Part shown: one piece after another, positions 26,784-37,186 of the stretch | How the letters are laid out: every line of letters begins with the position of its first letter | Position numbering within the stretch: the stretch's first letter is position 1 | From: Capnocytophaga gingivalis ATCC 33624 | GTDB taxonomy: Bacteria; Bacteroidota; Bacteroidia; Flavobacteriales; Flavobacteriaceae | Reading direction: 5' to 3' | DNA length: 64,000 nucleotides | Assembly (NCBI RefSeq): GCF_000174755.1 | Contig: NZ_ACLQ01000019.1 | Location: forward strand, 1 to 64,000 | Translations under genes and position numbers: made by a program | Notes under the pieces: generated by a model | The model's input: the letters and a program-made list of their open reading frames with translations, nothing else | What the model was told of the DNA's origin: nothing | Database searches by the model: none

Positions 26784-28046
26784 ATGAAAAAAAGTGTTTT
26801 ATTAATAGCATCATCACTTTTGGTGGCTACTTCTTTTGCTCAGAAGAAAGAACTTAAAGAGATAAAGAAAGCCATTGAAAAGGATAATTTCTCAGAAGCA
26901 GAACGCCTATTAGAAAGCAACAAAAGAGTTGCTCTCTCTACTAAAAAAAGCACTGCAGAATACTATTACTTAAAGGGAGAATTAGGAATCAAAAAAGCGC
27001 TTGCTGGAAAAGATGTAACTACTTCTCTCAAAGAGGCATCCGAGGCTTTGGCGGAAGCAAGAAAGATAGAGAAAAAGACTCCTGCTGAATTAGAAAGCCT
27101 AACAGCTAATGTAGCTCGTTTGGCTGCAGATAAAGGGCAAGAATACTACCAAAATAACGACTTCAAGAATGCAGCTATTGCCTTCGAACAGGTATATCGT
27201 TTTAGCCCTAAGGATACCCTATTCCTATACAATGCAGCAGAATATGCTACTCAAGCAAAAGAAAGCGAGATGGCTCTACAGTTTTTCTTAGAGCTAAAAG
27301 ACCTTAAATATGATGGTGCAGAAACACTCTATACAGCTAAAAACAAAGAGACAGGATTGGTAGAAAAATCGGTAGATAAGAATACCCGTGATATGAAGAT
27401 GAAGACAGGGAACTACACCAATCCATCTCAAGAGAAAGTACCTTCTAAAAAAGGAGAAATTATCCGTAAGATTGCTTACCTATATGTAGAACAAGGCAAC
27501 AAAGAAGAAGCACTCAAGGCTTTTGCTTTTGCTCGTAAGAACTACCCTAAGGATCCTGAACTAATCATACAGGAGGCCAATGTACACTACCAATTAGGAG
27601 ATCATGCTAAGTTCGAATCTCTTATGAGAGAAGCAGCTGACCTTCAGCCTGAGAATCCTTATGTACAATATAATATCGGGGTGATGAGTCTACAACAGGG
27701 AAAACCTGCTGAGGCAAGAAAATTTTTCCAAAAAACACTCAAATTGGCTCCTGATAATGCCGATGCTGCACTGAACTACGCTTTCACTTATACCGAAGAA
27801 GCCAATGGCTTAGTAGACCAAATGAATGCTCTTGGAAATACAGCAGAAGACATCAAGCGATACAATGAGCTGAAGGACAACAAAGACAATCTATTCAGAT
27901 TAGCAGCTGAATCCCTCAATGAGTATGTCAAGAACAATGCTAAAAATCCTAACAAGGAAGTTTTAGAAAATCTCAAAAATATATACTTAGCTATCAATGA
28001 TATAGAAAACTATAAGAGAATTAAAAATATCCTTGATAAAAAGTAA
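26784..28046 (+). CDS. secreted/periplasmic tetratricopeptide-repeat protein
   Basis: 420 aa with signal peptide MKKSVLLIASSLLVATSFAQ. The mature protein consists of TPR-like helical pairs (for example GQEYYQNNDFKNAAIAFEQVYRFSP, NPYVQYNIGVMSLQQGKPAEARKFF and ALNYAFTYTEEA). TPR proteins bind other proteins; no catalytic domain is seen. It lies 34 bases after gyrA. Function unknown. Confidence 0.82.
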   Translation: MKKSVLLIASSLLVATSFAQKKELKEIKKAIEKDNFSEAERLLESNKRVALSTKKSTAEYYYLKGELGIKKALAGKDVTTSLKEASEALAEARKIEKKTPAELESLTANVARLAADKGQEYYQNNDFKNAAIAFEQVYRFSPKDTLFLYNAAEYATQAKESEMALQFFLELKDLKYDGAETLYTAKNKETGLVEKSVDKNTRDMKMKTGNYTNPSQEKVPSKKGEIIRKIAYLYVEQGNKEEALKAFAFARKNYPKDPELIIQEANVHYQLGDHAKFESLMREAADLQPENPYVQYNIGVMSLQQGKPAEARKFFQKTLKLAPDNADAALNYAFTYTEEANGLVDQMNALGNTAEDIKRYNELKDNKDNLFRLAAESLNEYVKNNAKNPNKEVLENLKNIYLAINDIENYKRIKNILDKK

Positions 28047-28068
28047 AATAAGCCTTAGTAAAACTATA

Positions 28069-28107
28069 CAGCCTGAGAAGAGAATCCTCTCAGGCTGTTT
28101 TATTTTT
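28069..28107 (+). terminator. intrinsic terminator of the gyrA-TPR unit
   Basis: A 10-bp perfect stem CAGCCTGAGA (28069-28078) / TCTCAGGCTG (28088-28097) followed by TTTTATTTTT. Confidence 0.85.
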
Positions 28108-28144
28108 AGGGAGTACTAAGTAGCTTAGCCTATCCTAAGGCAAT

Positions 28145-28179
28145 AAAAAAAGAGATTGCTTTTTGGACAACCTCTTTTT
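28145..28179 (-). terminator. intrinsic terminator of tRNA-Ser
   Basis: On the minus strand AAAAAGAGGTTG pairs with CAATCTCTTTTT (one G-U pair), then a T-rich tail. It begins about 24 bases beyond the 3' end of the tRNA. Confidence 0.75.
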
Positions 28180-28202
28180 GTTACTAAACATTATGCACTA
28201 TG

Positions 28203-28287
28203 CGGAGAAAGAGGGATTCGAACCCCCGGAGGTGTTACCCTCAACGGTTTTCAAGACCGCCGCATTCGACCGCTCTGCCATTTCTCC
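28203..28287 (-). tRNA. tRNA-Ser (anticodon UGA)
   Basis: Acceptor arm GGAGAAA / TTTCTCC closes the 85-nt molecule, with discriminator G. The anticodon loop CTTGAAA gives anticodon TGA, reading UCA and related Ser codons. A long variable arm (TTGAGGGTAACACCTCC) marks a class II tRNA, and GGTTCGAATCC is the T arm. The 3' CCA is not encoded (GCA follows), as is usual in Bacteroidota. Confidence 0.95.
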
Positions 28288-28471
28288 AAATGAACCAACC
28301 TGTTGTTGAATTCGGGTGCAAAGGTACAACATTTTCCATACACTACAAAGAAAAATCTTACTTTTTTGCATGATTTTTTTACTATTTTATTTATTAAATT
28401 GATTTTCAATATATTACAAATGTATAGGAAAAATATTTTAGGAAAATGTTTTTTATTCAAAAATAAATGCT

Positions 28472-28479
28472 TAACTTTG
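28472..28479 (+). promoter_or_regulatory. TAACTTTG -7 element for pncB
   Basis: TANNTTTG octamer 33 bases upstream of the pncB ATG. No TTG at the ideal -33 spacing. Confidence 0.45.
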
Positions 28480-28512
28480 TGTGGTTTTAAAAGTAAAAAA
28501 TAATTGACAATT

Positions 28513-29703
28513 ATGGGAATAACAGACTCTTTCACTATATTCAATTCTATTTTAGATAATGATTTCTACAAGTTCACCATGCAGTGTGCAGTAGTAAAAC
28601 TTTTTCCTGCAGTAAAAGGGCGGTATGAGTTTATCAATCGAGGAGGGCATGAGTTTCCCGAGGGTTTTGCCAAAGCCATGCAAGAAGCAGTCAATCATAT
28701 GAGCCAGCTAAAACTCTCTAAGGAAGAAAAAAAATTCTTAAAAGCCTCTTGTCCTTACCTGAATCCTGCTTATATTGACTTTTTGGAAGGATATAGGTAT
28801 GACCCTTCTGAAGTCCATATCTCACAGGAAGGAACTGAGCTTAAAGTAAGTGTAGAGGGATATTGGTATAGGACTATTCTCTGGGAAGTTCCTCTTTTGG
28901 CAACTATCAGTGAGCTCTACTATAAGCTCACTCATGCAGTAGCTTGGGACGATCAGAAGATAGAGGAGGTGACCTCCCACAAGATACATGATTATGAATC
29001 CTTGGATGTTATTTTTGCTGAGTTCGGCACGCGAAGAAGGCATTCGTATCATGTACACGATGTAGTGATGCGTACTCTAACCAAATCACACAGACACAAC
29101 TTTTCCGGAAGTAGCAATGTACACTTTGCTATGAAGTACCAAGTAAAACCTATTGGTACCCACGCCCACGAATGGTTCATGTTCCATGCCGCCGAATATG
29201 GCTTCAAAATGTCCAATGCAATGTCCTTAGAGCATTGGGTGGATGTCTACAGAGGAGACTTAGGAGTAGCTCTATCTGATACTTACACTACGGACGTTTT
29301 CTTCAAACAATTCGACACTAAGTTCGCCAAGCTCTTCGATGGCGTTCGCCACGATAGTGGAGATCCTATTGAGTTTGCCAACAAAACCATAGAGCACTAT
29401 AAGAAGTTTGGCATCAACCCCCTTTCCAAATATATCATTTTCTCTGATGGACTCACTCCTGAAAAGGTAGAGGCCATCACCAAGGCTTGCCGAGGTAAAA
29501 TAGGCTTCTCCTTTGGAATAGGCACCAACCTTACCAATGATGTAGGTTTGCGCCCTATGAATATTGTCATGAAGCTGACCGAAGTACTTACCTCCGACCA
29601 CGAGTGGGTCAAGACCGTTAAGCTATCGGATGAACCCAAGAAACATACTGGAGACCCGCGAATGATAGAATTGGCTAAGGAGTTATTACGCATTCACTCA
29701 TAA
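28513..29703 (+). CDS. pncB: nicotinate phosphoribosyltransferase
   Basis: 396 aa. Converts nicotinate and PRPP to nicotinate mononucleotide in NAD salvage. Family signatures: SILDNDFYKFTMQ at the N-terminus, FGTRRRHSYHVHD, GTHAHEWFMFH, GVRHDSGDP and FSFGIGTNLTNDV (phosphate binding). The ATG at 28513 is preferred over an in-frame TTG at 28504. Downstream is a small membrane protein, 9 bases away. Confidence 0.95.
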   Translation: MGITDSFTIFNSILDNDFYKFTMQCAVVKLFPAVKGRYEFINRGGHEFPEGFAKAMQEAVNHMSQLKLSKEEKKFLKASCPYLNPAYIDFLEGYRYDPSEVHISQEGTELKVSVEGYWYRTILWEVPLLATISELYYKLTHAVAWDDQKIEEVTSHKIHDYESLDVIFAEFGTRRRHSYHVHDVVMRTLTKSHRHNFSGSSNVHFAMKYQVKPIGTHAHEWFMFHAAEYGFKMSNAMSLEHWVDVYRGDLGVALSDTYTTDVFFKQFDTKFAKLFDGVRHDSGDPIEFANKTIEHYKKFGINPLSKYIIFSDGLTPEKVEAITKACRGKIGFSFGIGTNLTNDVGLRPMNIVMKLTEVLTSDHEWVKTVKLSDEPKKHTGDPRMIELAKELLRIHS

Positions 29704-29712
29704 GAGAAAAAT

Positions 29713-29904
29713 ATGAGCTTTTTAAAGAAAACAAATACCGTTGCTTATACCCTGATGATTATAGGTGTGACACTGCTTTACCTACAGTCCAAAAAGGAAT
29801 ATCGATACTTTCAAGAACAATATGTACTCATGGCAGGGCTTATCCTCGTGGTGATAGGTATCTATATGTTGTCCAAGAAATTATCCTCAAGAGAACACAA
29901 ATAA
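29713..29904 (+). CDS. small two-helix membrane protein
   Basis: 63 aa. Two hydrophobic segments, TVAYTLMIIGVTLLYL (about 9-24) and YVLMAGLILVVIGIYML (about 37-53), joined by a charged loop KKEYRYFQEQ. It sits between pncB and gapA on the same strand, so it is probably co-transcribed with pncB. I do not recognise the family. Confidence 0.65.
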   Translation: MSFLKKTNTVAYTLMIIGVTLLYLQSKKEYRYFQEQYVLMAGLILVVIGIYMLSKKLSSREHK

Positions 29905-29909
29905 GTTAA

Positions 29910-30941
<1,032 letters not shown>

Positions 30942-30947
30942 TTTATT

Positions 30948-30991
30948 AAAAAGACGTATGCTTTCAAGAAAAAAACATGCGTCTTTTTTTT
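30948..30991 (+). terminator. intrinsic terminator of gapA
   Basis: A 13-bp stem AAAAAGACGTATG / CATGCGTCTTTTT (one G-U pair) with a continuing T-run. Confidence 0.85.
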
Positions 30992-31029
30992 AAATCAAAT
31001 AAGATATAATTAACTAAATACTTTTAAAA

Positions 31030-31890
31030 ATGATTTTTATAGTAGATAGTGGTGCTACCAAAGCCGATTGGACAGCACTGAACGAAAAAGGAATGAAAGA
31101 GTTTGGCACCCAGACTCTTGGTCTTAACCCAGAGGTACTTACCGAGGAAATTGTTATGGAGCGACTCACTACTAACGAGCAACTCAATGATAACCGTAAG
31201 CGTGCCCGCCATGTATATTTCTATGGAGCGGGGTGTGGTACAGAGCGCTTGTGTACCTTCCTTCACGCTATTTTACAACGCTTTTTCTCCAATGCTACTA
31301 TTGTAGTTAAGGAGGATACTTATGCCGCTGTACACGCTACCACTGCTGACGGAGAAAAGGCCATTGTAGGAATCTTAGGAACAGGAGCTAACTGTTCTTA
31401 CTGGGATGGAAAAAAACTCCACCAAGCAGTGGATTCTTTGGGCTATTCCCTTATGGACGAATGTAGTGGGAACTTCTTTGGAAAGAGGCTAATTGTAGAC
31501 TATTATTTCAAAATTATGCCAGAGCACCTCAGAAACAAGTTCGAACATGAATATGAGCTCAACTCCGATGTTATCAAGTCTCATCTATACAAATTACCTA
31601 ATCCTAATAGTTATCTAGCTACTTTTGCACGCTTCTTGGTAGAGAACAAAAATGATGATTATTGTCAGAAAATTATCCGCGAAGGACTGCAACTCTTTAT
31701 TGATCACTGGGTGGTACAATATGAAGCTCGTAAGGAAGTACCTATCAATTTTGTAGGAAGTATCGCTTTCTATTTACAAGATATTGTAAAAGAAGTATTC
31801 GCTCAGAACAACCTCAAGATAGGTAAAATCCTTCGTAAGCCTATAGACGGATTGGTGGAATATCATCTACTTCACAGAAAAATCAAATAA
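31030..31890 (+). CDS. N-acetylglucosamine kinase-like ATPase (BadF/BadG family)
   Basis: 286 aa of the ASKHA fold. VDSGATKADWTAL is the first phosphate loop and GILGTGANCSYWDG the second, both typical of N-acetylglucosamine/glucosamine kinases; GYSLMDECSGNFFGKRLI follows. Such kinases phosphorylate amino sugars from cell-wall or host glycans. The substrate is inferred from family resemblance. Its stop is 21 bases from the next start, so both genes form one transcript. Confidence 0.8.
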   Translation: MIFIVDSGATKADWTALNEKGMKEFGTQTLGLNPEVLTEEIVMERLTTNEQLNDNRKRARHVYFYGAGCGTERLCTFLHAILQRFFSNATIVVKEDTYAAVHATTADGEKAIVGILGTGANCSYWDGKKLHQAVDSLGYSLMDECSGNFFGKRLIVDYYFKIMPEHLRNKFEHEYELNSDVIKSHLYKLPNPNSYLATFARFLVENKNDDYCQKIIREGLQLFIDHWVVQYEARKEVPINFVGSIAFYLQDIVKEVFAQNNLKIGKILRKPIDGLVEYHLLHRKIK

Positions 31891-31911
31891 ATACCAACCT
31901 CAAAATCAATA

Positions 31912-32961
31912 ATGAAAGATTATATTATTGTAGGATTTGGTTTTGCAGGTAGCTCTTTGGTACACTTGCTTGAGAAAAACCAGAAATCCTTTGTTGTATT
32001 CAATGATAATCCTGCTCCTGTAACCACCGTTGCAGGGGCTATGTTCAATCCTATAATTCTCAAGCGCTTCACTCCTGTATGGAAAGCTCAGGAGCAGATG
32101 ACCTTACTCTTACCTTTCTTCCGTGAAATAGAGAAAAAATTACAGACCTCTTTTCTCTATAAGGTACGCGTGTTGAGAAAATTCACCTCTGTCGAAGAAA
32201 AAAATAATTGGTTTGTAGCCTCCGATAAGCCTATTCTCTCAGAATACCTCTCCACAGATATTTTACAAGAGGTATCTCCTTACATAAAAACTCCTTTTGG
32301 TGTAGGAGAAGTGCTACATACAGGCATGGTTAATACCCGAATTTTGATTCCTGCCTATAGGGAAAAGCTACTCAAGGAAGAGAAGCTTTTAGAAGAAAAA
32401 TTTGATTATGATGCCTTAGAATTTTTAGAAGAAGGGGTACGATATAGAGGAATTACAGCCAAGCGTATTGTCTTCTGCGAAGGATATGGTATGGTAGAAA
32501 ACCCTTTCTTTAGGGCCTTACCTATGGTTGGCAGTAAAGGAGAATTGTTAAATTTTGAAGCAGATATGCTACAATTGGAGGGTGTAGTGAAGTCCGATGG
32601 CTTTATTGCTCCCTTAGGAGGAAATGCCTTCAAAATAGGGACTACCTATGACAATGATGACAAAGACCCCTCCCCTACTTCTGGAGGTAGAGAAATCCTA
32701 GAACAGAAGCTACGCCAGCTCATTTCCTGCCCCTATCATATTACAGGACAAGTAGCTGGAATTCGCCCTACTGTAAGGGATCGCCGTCCTTTAGTGGGAG
32801 TACACCCCAAGTATAAAAATTTATTCATACTTAACGGATTGGGAACACATGGAGCTCTCTTAGCTCCTTATACAGCTACAGCCCTCTATGACTTTATAGA
32901 AGAAGGAAAGCCTTTGGACAAAGAGATGAATATTGTTCGCCATTATCATTACTTCGAATAA
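31912..32961 (+). CDS. FAD-dependent oxidoreductase (DAO family)
   Basis: 349 aa. The FAD-binding Rossmann motif is YIIVGFGFAGSSLVHLLE. The C-terminal signature GIRPTVRDRRPLVGVHP followed by LNGLGTHGALLAPYTA is typical of the D-amino-acid oxidase/ThiO/MnmC-C group. The substrate is unknown. A terminator follows at 32978-33017. Confidence 0.82.
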   Translation: MKDYIIVGFGFAGSSLVHLLEKNQKSFVVFNDNPAPVTTVAGAMFNPIILKRFTPVWKAQEQMTLLLPFFREIEKKLQTSFLYKVRVLRKFTSVEEKNNWFVASDKPILSEYLSTDILQEVSPYIKTPFGVGEVLHTGMVNTRILIPAYREKLLKEEKLLEEKFDYDALEFLEEGVRYRGITAKRIVFCEGYGMVENPFFRALPMVGSKGELLNFEADMLQLEGVVKSDGFIAPLGGNAFKIGTTYDNDDKDPSPTSGGREILEQKLRQLISCPYHITGQVAGIRPTVRDRRPLVGVHPKYKNLFILNGLGTHGALLAPYTATALYDFIEEGKPLDKEMNIVRHYHYFE

Positions 32962-32977
32962 GCAAATAGAAAAATAA

Positions 32978-33017
32978 AACAAGAGGCTGTTTTTGGGGGA
33001 CAGCCTCTTGTTTTTTT
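32978..33017. terminator. strong intrinsic terminator between convergent genes
   Basis: A 13-bp perfect stem AACAAGAGGCTGT / ACAGCCTCTTGTT with seven T after it on the plus strand. The minus-strand side also has a T-rich flank, so it may act on both strands. Confidence 0.85.
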
Positions 33018-33104
33018 CAAAAAGAATGAAAAGTGAAAAATGTACCCAAGAAAACACTCATTGTTTTTCATTCTTCTCTCTTCGTTCTTCTTTTTTCTGT
33101 AAAA

Positions 33105-35147
33105 CTACTTAGGATAAGCAATTCTTAAGTGGTATATATTAAAGAGTTTTTCCTTAAGAACTTTCTTGATCTTCTCAATATCCTTGAAAGTAATATCTGC
33201 ATTGAGAAACTGACGTTCTTCTATCTGTCTTTTTACGATATTCTCCACTAGGGTATCAATGGCATCAGTGGTAGGATTGACTAAACTCTTAGAGGCGGCC
33301 TCCACCGAATCAGCCATCATCAGAATAGCCGTTTCCTTAGAGAAAGGAATAGGTCCTGAATAGCGAAAATCTTCCTCAGCAAAAGATTCTCCGGAGTCTA
33401 TTTGCTTTTTGTAGAAATAATAAATCAAGCTATTGCCATGATGAGTACGGATAAAATCGATGATACGATCAGGAATATTATTCGCTCGAGCCATTTCTAT
33501 CCCATCTATGACATGGTTTTTGATGATCTTGGCACTCTCTACAGGTGTGAGTTCATCATGTGGATTGACAGATGTTTTCTGATTTTCAGTAAAGTAGAGA
33601 GGATTTTTCATCTTTCCTATATCGTGATAAAGAGCCCCTACCCTCACCAGCATCGCATTAGCACCAATAGCCAATGCACTGGCCTCGGCTAAGTTGGACA
33701 CCTGCAAAGAATGTTGGAAAGAGCCAGGTGCCTTTTCTGAAAGCTCCCTCAATAACTTATTATGGGTATCGGAAAGCTCCAGCAGAGAGACATTGGATAC
33801 CAAACCAAATATTTTTTCATACAGATATGTGAGAGGCTGTACGAAGAGCGTCAAGAAACCATTAAGAATAAAAAGCCCCAAGGTAGGGTAATGAATATCC
33901 CGTAAGCTGCCGGTAGAGATCATCAGTTGGCATAGATATGTCACTATATAAGCTACCACTATATAGGTAATCATCATAAAAAGATTGATTCTATAATGCA
34001 TCCCCTTAGTATCAAGCAGAAGTACGCCTGCTACAATCGCATTGGTATAGATAAATTGGAAGCTATTAGGCACAATAAAGCCAATAAGAATCAACGTGAT
34101 TATGTATAGGAACATTCCTACACGCTGGTCAAAAAAGGCTTTCATCACTATAGGAAAAATACATATAGGCAGTGCATTGATATAATCTGCATTGATCCTC
34201 GCTGTCCACGAAACACCTGCTACAAAAAGCAATACTGTGGTGAATATAAGTGTCACTATATTATTGTTGGTGAACATTTCCTCTTTGAAGTGATACAAAT
34301 AAAGCAAGATCATACTCACCAACATAGCCACAATAAGGACATACCCCATAAGGGAGAATATTGTAAGATTCTCCGAACTATTTAGTGCATATTCCTTCTG
34401 TAAAGAGACAAGCATCGTGAGCCTATCTCCTGTGACGAGCTGTCCCTTTTCTATAATCAGCTGTCCTTGCTTTACCACCCCACGCGAATGGACAATCCTC
34501 TTGAGGTTCTCCTCCAGTGCTCGCTGCGTAAAATGCTCATTTACGAATATATTTGGCAGGATCACTTCCGAGAAGATAGCATAATAAGTATCCAAATGCT
34601 CTTGGTAAAATGCCCCCTTGAAATAGTTATGAATTTCATCCTTGGTCTGATTGAGAAAGAAGAAATCATGTATACTAAAAGTAAACACCTCATTTCCCTC
34701 TACCAAGAATATCTTCTTATCAGTAACCTCCTGAGAGGAGTAGAAAACCCCATGATGATAGGCCTTTTTTAAGAAATCTTCCCCTTTTTGTAAGAGTTTT
34801 TCTCGCTGAGAAGCCTCCACTGTAGCGAAATAAGAAAGTGCTTTCTGGTAGTAATTCTTCCGGGCAGCCCCCAGAAGGGTAGTATCCTTAAAGAAATAAG
34901 TAGGTGATTGCTCCTTAATTAGTTCTTTTTCCCGAGCCAATTCCTCATTGGTCTTCTTCAGGGTAAAATCGAAGGGAGCATATAAGGAAGGGTGTAGCCA
35001 TGGTTTACCCGCTTGGAACTCATAAGAGAACTTGCTCCCTTTGGGCAGAAGAAGGACAATCACAGCCACTACAACTATTGCCAAAAAAAGCTTATATAGT
35101 AGCCCTTGTTTAGCATAGAGTTTGTACCAAAAATGCTTTATTTCCAT
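33105..35147 (-). CDS. membrane HD-domain phosphohydrolase, PgpH-like (7TM-HD)
   Basis: 680 aa. Order: one membrane segment near residue 25, an extracytoplasmic 7TMR-HDED-type domain (about 45-265), seven membrane segments (about 275-445), then a cytoplasmic HD domain. Metal ligands are visible in PGSFQHSLQVSNLAEAS, ALYHDIGK and IRTHHGNS. Proteins of this layout (PgpH) hydrolyse the second messenger c-di-AMP; that this one does so is inferred. No neighbour explains its role. Confidence 0.88.
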   Translation of the reverse strand: MEIKHFWYKLYAKQGLLYKLFLAIVVVAVIVLLLPKGSKFSYEFQAGKPWLHPSLYAPFDFTLKKTNEELAREKELIKEQSPTYFFKDTTLLGAARKNYYQKALSYFATVEASQREKLLQKGEDFLKKAYHHGVFYSSQEVTDKKIFLVEGNEVFTFSIHDFFFLNQTKDEIHNYFKGAFYQEHLDTYYAIFSEVILPNIFVNEHFTQRALEENLKRIVHSRGVVKQGQLIIEKGQLVTGDRLTMLVSLQKEYALNSSENLTIFSLMGYVLIVAMLVSMILLYLYHFKEEMFTNNNIVTLIFTTVLLFVAGVSWTARINADYINALPICIFPIVMKAFFDQRVGMFLYIITLILIGFIVPNSFQFIYTNAIVAGVLLLDTKGMHYRINLFMMITYIVVAYIVTYLCQLMISTGSLRDIHYPTLGLFILNGFLTLFVQPLTYLYEKIFGLVSNVSLLELSDTHNKLLRELSEKAPGSFQHSLQVSNLAEASALAIGANAMLVRVGALYHDIGKMKNPLYFTENQKTSVNPHDELTPVESAKIIKNHVIDGIEMARANNIPDRIIDFIRTHHGNSLIYYFYKKQIDSGESFAEEDFRYSGPIPFSKETAILMMADSVEAASKSLVNPTTDAIDTLVENIVKRQIEERQFLNADITFKDIEKIKKVLKEKLFNIYHLRIAYPK

Positions 35148-35177
35148 AAATATATAAGTGAGATTAGAATGTATGGA

Positions 35178-36086
35178 TTAATCTCTTAATAGTGGCAGAG
35201 TGGAACAACGTAGAAGCCCCTCCTGTTTAGAGATTTCTGCATATGGAATCCGCTCTACAGTGAACCCATTGTCCTGAAGCCACTCATTCAAGCGAGTAAA
35301 GTTTCGTTCTGTCACCACTACATCTGGTGCTATGGAGAAGACATTGCTGAACATCTGATACATTTCTTCTCGTTCTATATGAAAGAGATTTTCACGCCCA
35401 AAAAGTTCTACCAGATACTCATAGTCCGCCTCCTGACGGAAACCACCCTTGTAAATAATCCCTTGGTGAGTACCTACTGGTTGGAAACAACAATCCAAGT
35501 GAAGAGCATTGTCTCGAGGATCTTTGGACTTGACTAAGTCAAACTCTTTCACTATCTTGTTGGGGAACAACTCTTTGAGAAATTCTACCCCAGCCATATT
35601 GGTACGAGCAGTTTTATATTCTTGATAATCAGATCCTTTGTAAGTTCCTACTAAAATATGCTCATTCCAAGGCATCACATCACCCCCTTCTATATGTACC
35701 TGTGTAGGAGGTACTACATAGGAAGCTGCTGGGATTTGCTTTATGATGTACTCAATGGCTTGGAACTCATTTTCACGTTCTGGAAGGATATTAGCCTTGA
35801 TGAATTTGTCTTCTATGACAAAGCCAATATCACGGGTAAAAATCTGGTTACAGTCCTCTATAAGTTCAGGGCGATATACCTCTACCCCATACTTTGTGAG
35901 TACTTGAGCAAAAGCCTCCATTTCAGTAACCATATCAGCCTCAACTGGATAAGTACCCGCAAGTATGTGTTCTAAGGACTTAGGGTCATATGCCTCCTGG
36001 GCAGTAGGGGTAGGACCATTGCTCTGAGCGGTACCCAAGACAACCGCTCGTAGGCGATTGGTTTCATTGGTAATATGTATTTTCAT
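35178..36086 (-). CDS. arginine-deiminase superfamily amidinohydrolase (CtlX/DDAH-like)
   Basis: 302 aa from the ATG at 36086; the promoter element at 36104-36111 excludes the longer frame that starts at 36125. Catalytic residues of guanidine-group enzymes are present: Asp in TRDIGFVIED, the EGGD motif in HIEGGDVMPW, His-x-Asp in ALHLDCCFQPVG and the nucleophile Cys in LLRCSTLPLLRD. The family includes dimethylargininase, citrulline hydrolase and arginine deiminase; which substrate is used cannot be told. Confidence 0.85.
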   Translation of the reverse strand: MKIHITNETNRLRAVVLGTAQSNGPTPTAQEAYDPKSLEHILAGTYPVEADMVTEMEAFAQVLTKYGVEVYRPELIEDCNQIFTRDIGFVIEDKFIKANILPERENEFQAIEYIIKQIPAASYVVPPTQVHIEGGDVMPWNEHILVGTYKGSDYQEYKTARTNMAGVEFLKELFPNKIVKEFDLVKSKDPRDNALHLDCCFQPVGTHQGIIYKGGFRQEADYEYLVELFGRENLFHIEREEMYQMFSNVFSIAPDVVVTERNFTRLNEWLQDNGFTVERIPYAEISKQEGLLRCSTLPLLRD

Positions 36087-36103
36087 TGAGATCAATTTTT
36101 TTG

Positions 36104-36111
36104 CAAAGATA
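36104..36111 (-). promoter_or_regulatory. TATCTTTG -7 element for the amidinohydrolase gene
   Basis: TANNTTTG octamer on the minus strand, 18 bases upstream of the ATG at 36086. No TTG at the ideal -33 spacing. Confidence 0.5.
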
Positions 36112-36146
36112 CAAAAATATATCATGCCATTGTGAATTATTTTATT

Positions 36147-36176
36147 TTGGTAAAGAAAGAAAAAATTATACCTTTG
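36147..36176 (+). promoter_or_regulatory. flavobacterial promoter of the restriction-modification operon
   Basis: TTG (36147-36149), 19-nt spacer, TACCTTTG (36169-36176). It leaves a leader of about 85 nt before the first methylase ATG at 36266. Confidence 0.7.
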
Positions 36177-36265
36177 CCTTGTCTAATAAAAAGCCTTTTA
36201 CAAAGAGAAGAAGATTCTATTTCCCTTCTAAATATATACAAATAAATATTTTACAAAATTAAAAA

Positions 36266-37186
36266 ATGTCTCTAACAGATTATACAGCCAAACCTTTTCT
36301 AAAGTGGGCAGGAGGTAAAACACAATTGATCGAACAAATTAAAAACAATTTACCTGAGATTGTTTTCAAAGAACCATTTACCTACATAGAACCTTTTGTA
36401 GGGAGTGGTGCTGTCCTATTTTGGCTGCTCAGTGAGTTTCCTAATATGAAGAAAGCAATTATCAATGATATTAACAAAGAACTGATAGATACTTATAGAA
36501 CCATTATTGAAGAACCTGACTCCTTAATTATTATTCTTGAGAGGTTACAAAGAGAATACCACGCTTTAGAAGATCAACAAGAGGCTAAAAAAGCATACTA
36601 TTATGAAAAAAGAGCCTTGTTTAATAGTAGAAGTGAAGATAAACTAAGGCAATCAGCCTTATTTATATTCTTAAATCGCACTTGTTTCAATGGTTTGTAT
36701 CGTGTAAATAGTAAAAATGAGTTCAATGTGCCTATAGGTAGTTACAAACGACCTATGATTTGCGATAAAGAAAACATTTTAGCAGTAAGTAAAGCATTGC
36801 AAAAGGTGGAAATTATATGTGGTGATTTCGAGCAAACTATTCATTACACAGAAGGAAATACTTTATTCTATTTTGACCCTCCTTACAAACCTTTGAGCGA
36901 GACCTCTAACTTCAATGCTTATGCAAAAGACAATTTTGACGATAACGAACAAATTAGATTAAGAGATTTCTGCCAAAAATTAGACAACCTGAATCACTAT
37001 TGGATACTCAGTAATTCAGATGTGAGAGGGAAAGACAAAAATAATCATTTTTTTGACATCCTATATGCTGATTTTGAGATAAAACGCGTATTAGCTAAGA
37101 GAAGTATCAATGCTAACTCTGAAAAACGAGGGGTATTAAATGAATTATTAATTAACAACTATACTAATAATTTTTTAACTATATGA
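36266..37186 (+). CDS. DNA adenine methylase, D12 class (DpnM/Dam-like)
   Basis: 306 aa. Resembles DpnM of the DpnII system along its length: FLKWAGGKTQLIEQI (SAM binding), YIEPFVGSGAVLFWL, NRTCFNGLYRVNSKNEFNVP and FYFDPPYKPLSETS (catalytic DPPY). Such enzymes methylate adenine in GATC; that specificity is inferred. First gene of a three-gene operon; its TGA overlaps the ATG of the nuclease gene (ATGA). The operon looks more AT-rich than the neighbouring core genes, which fits horizontal acquisition. Confidence 0.9.
   Translation: MSLTDYTAKPFLKWAGGKTQLIEQIKNNLPEIVFKEPFTYIEPFVGSGAVLFWLLSEFPNMKKAIINDINKELIDTYRTIIEEPDSLIIILERLQREYHALEDQQEAKKAYYYEKRALFNSRSEDKLRQSALFIFLNRTCFNGLYRVNSKNEFNVPIGSYKRPMICDKENILAVSKALQKVEIICGDFEQTIHYTEGNTLFYFDPPYKPLSETSNFNAYAKDNFDDNEQIRLRDFCQKLDNLNHYWILSNSDVRGKDKNNHFFDILYADFEIKRVLAKRSINANSEKRGVLNELLINNYTNNFLTI

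Noticed and set aside
28201-28290. Possible riboswitch-like structured region upstream of pncB
   Set aside because: The structure is a minus-strand tRNA-Ser(UGA).
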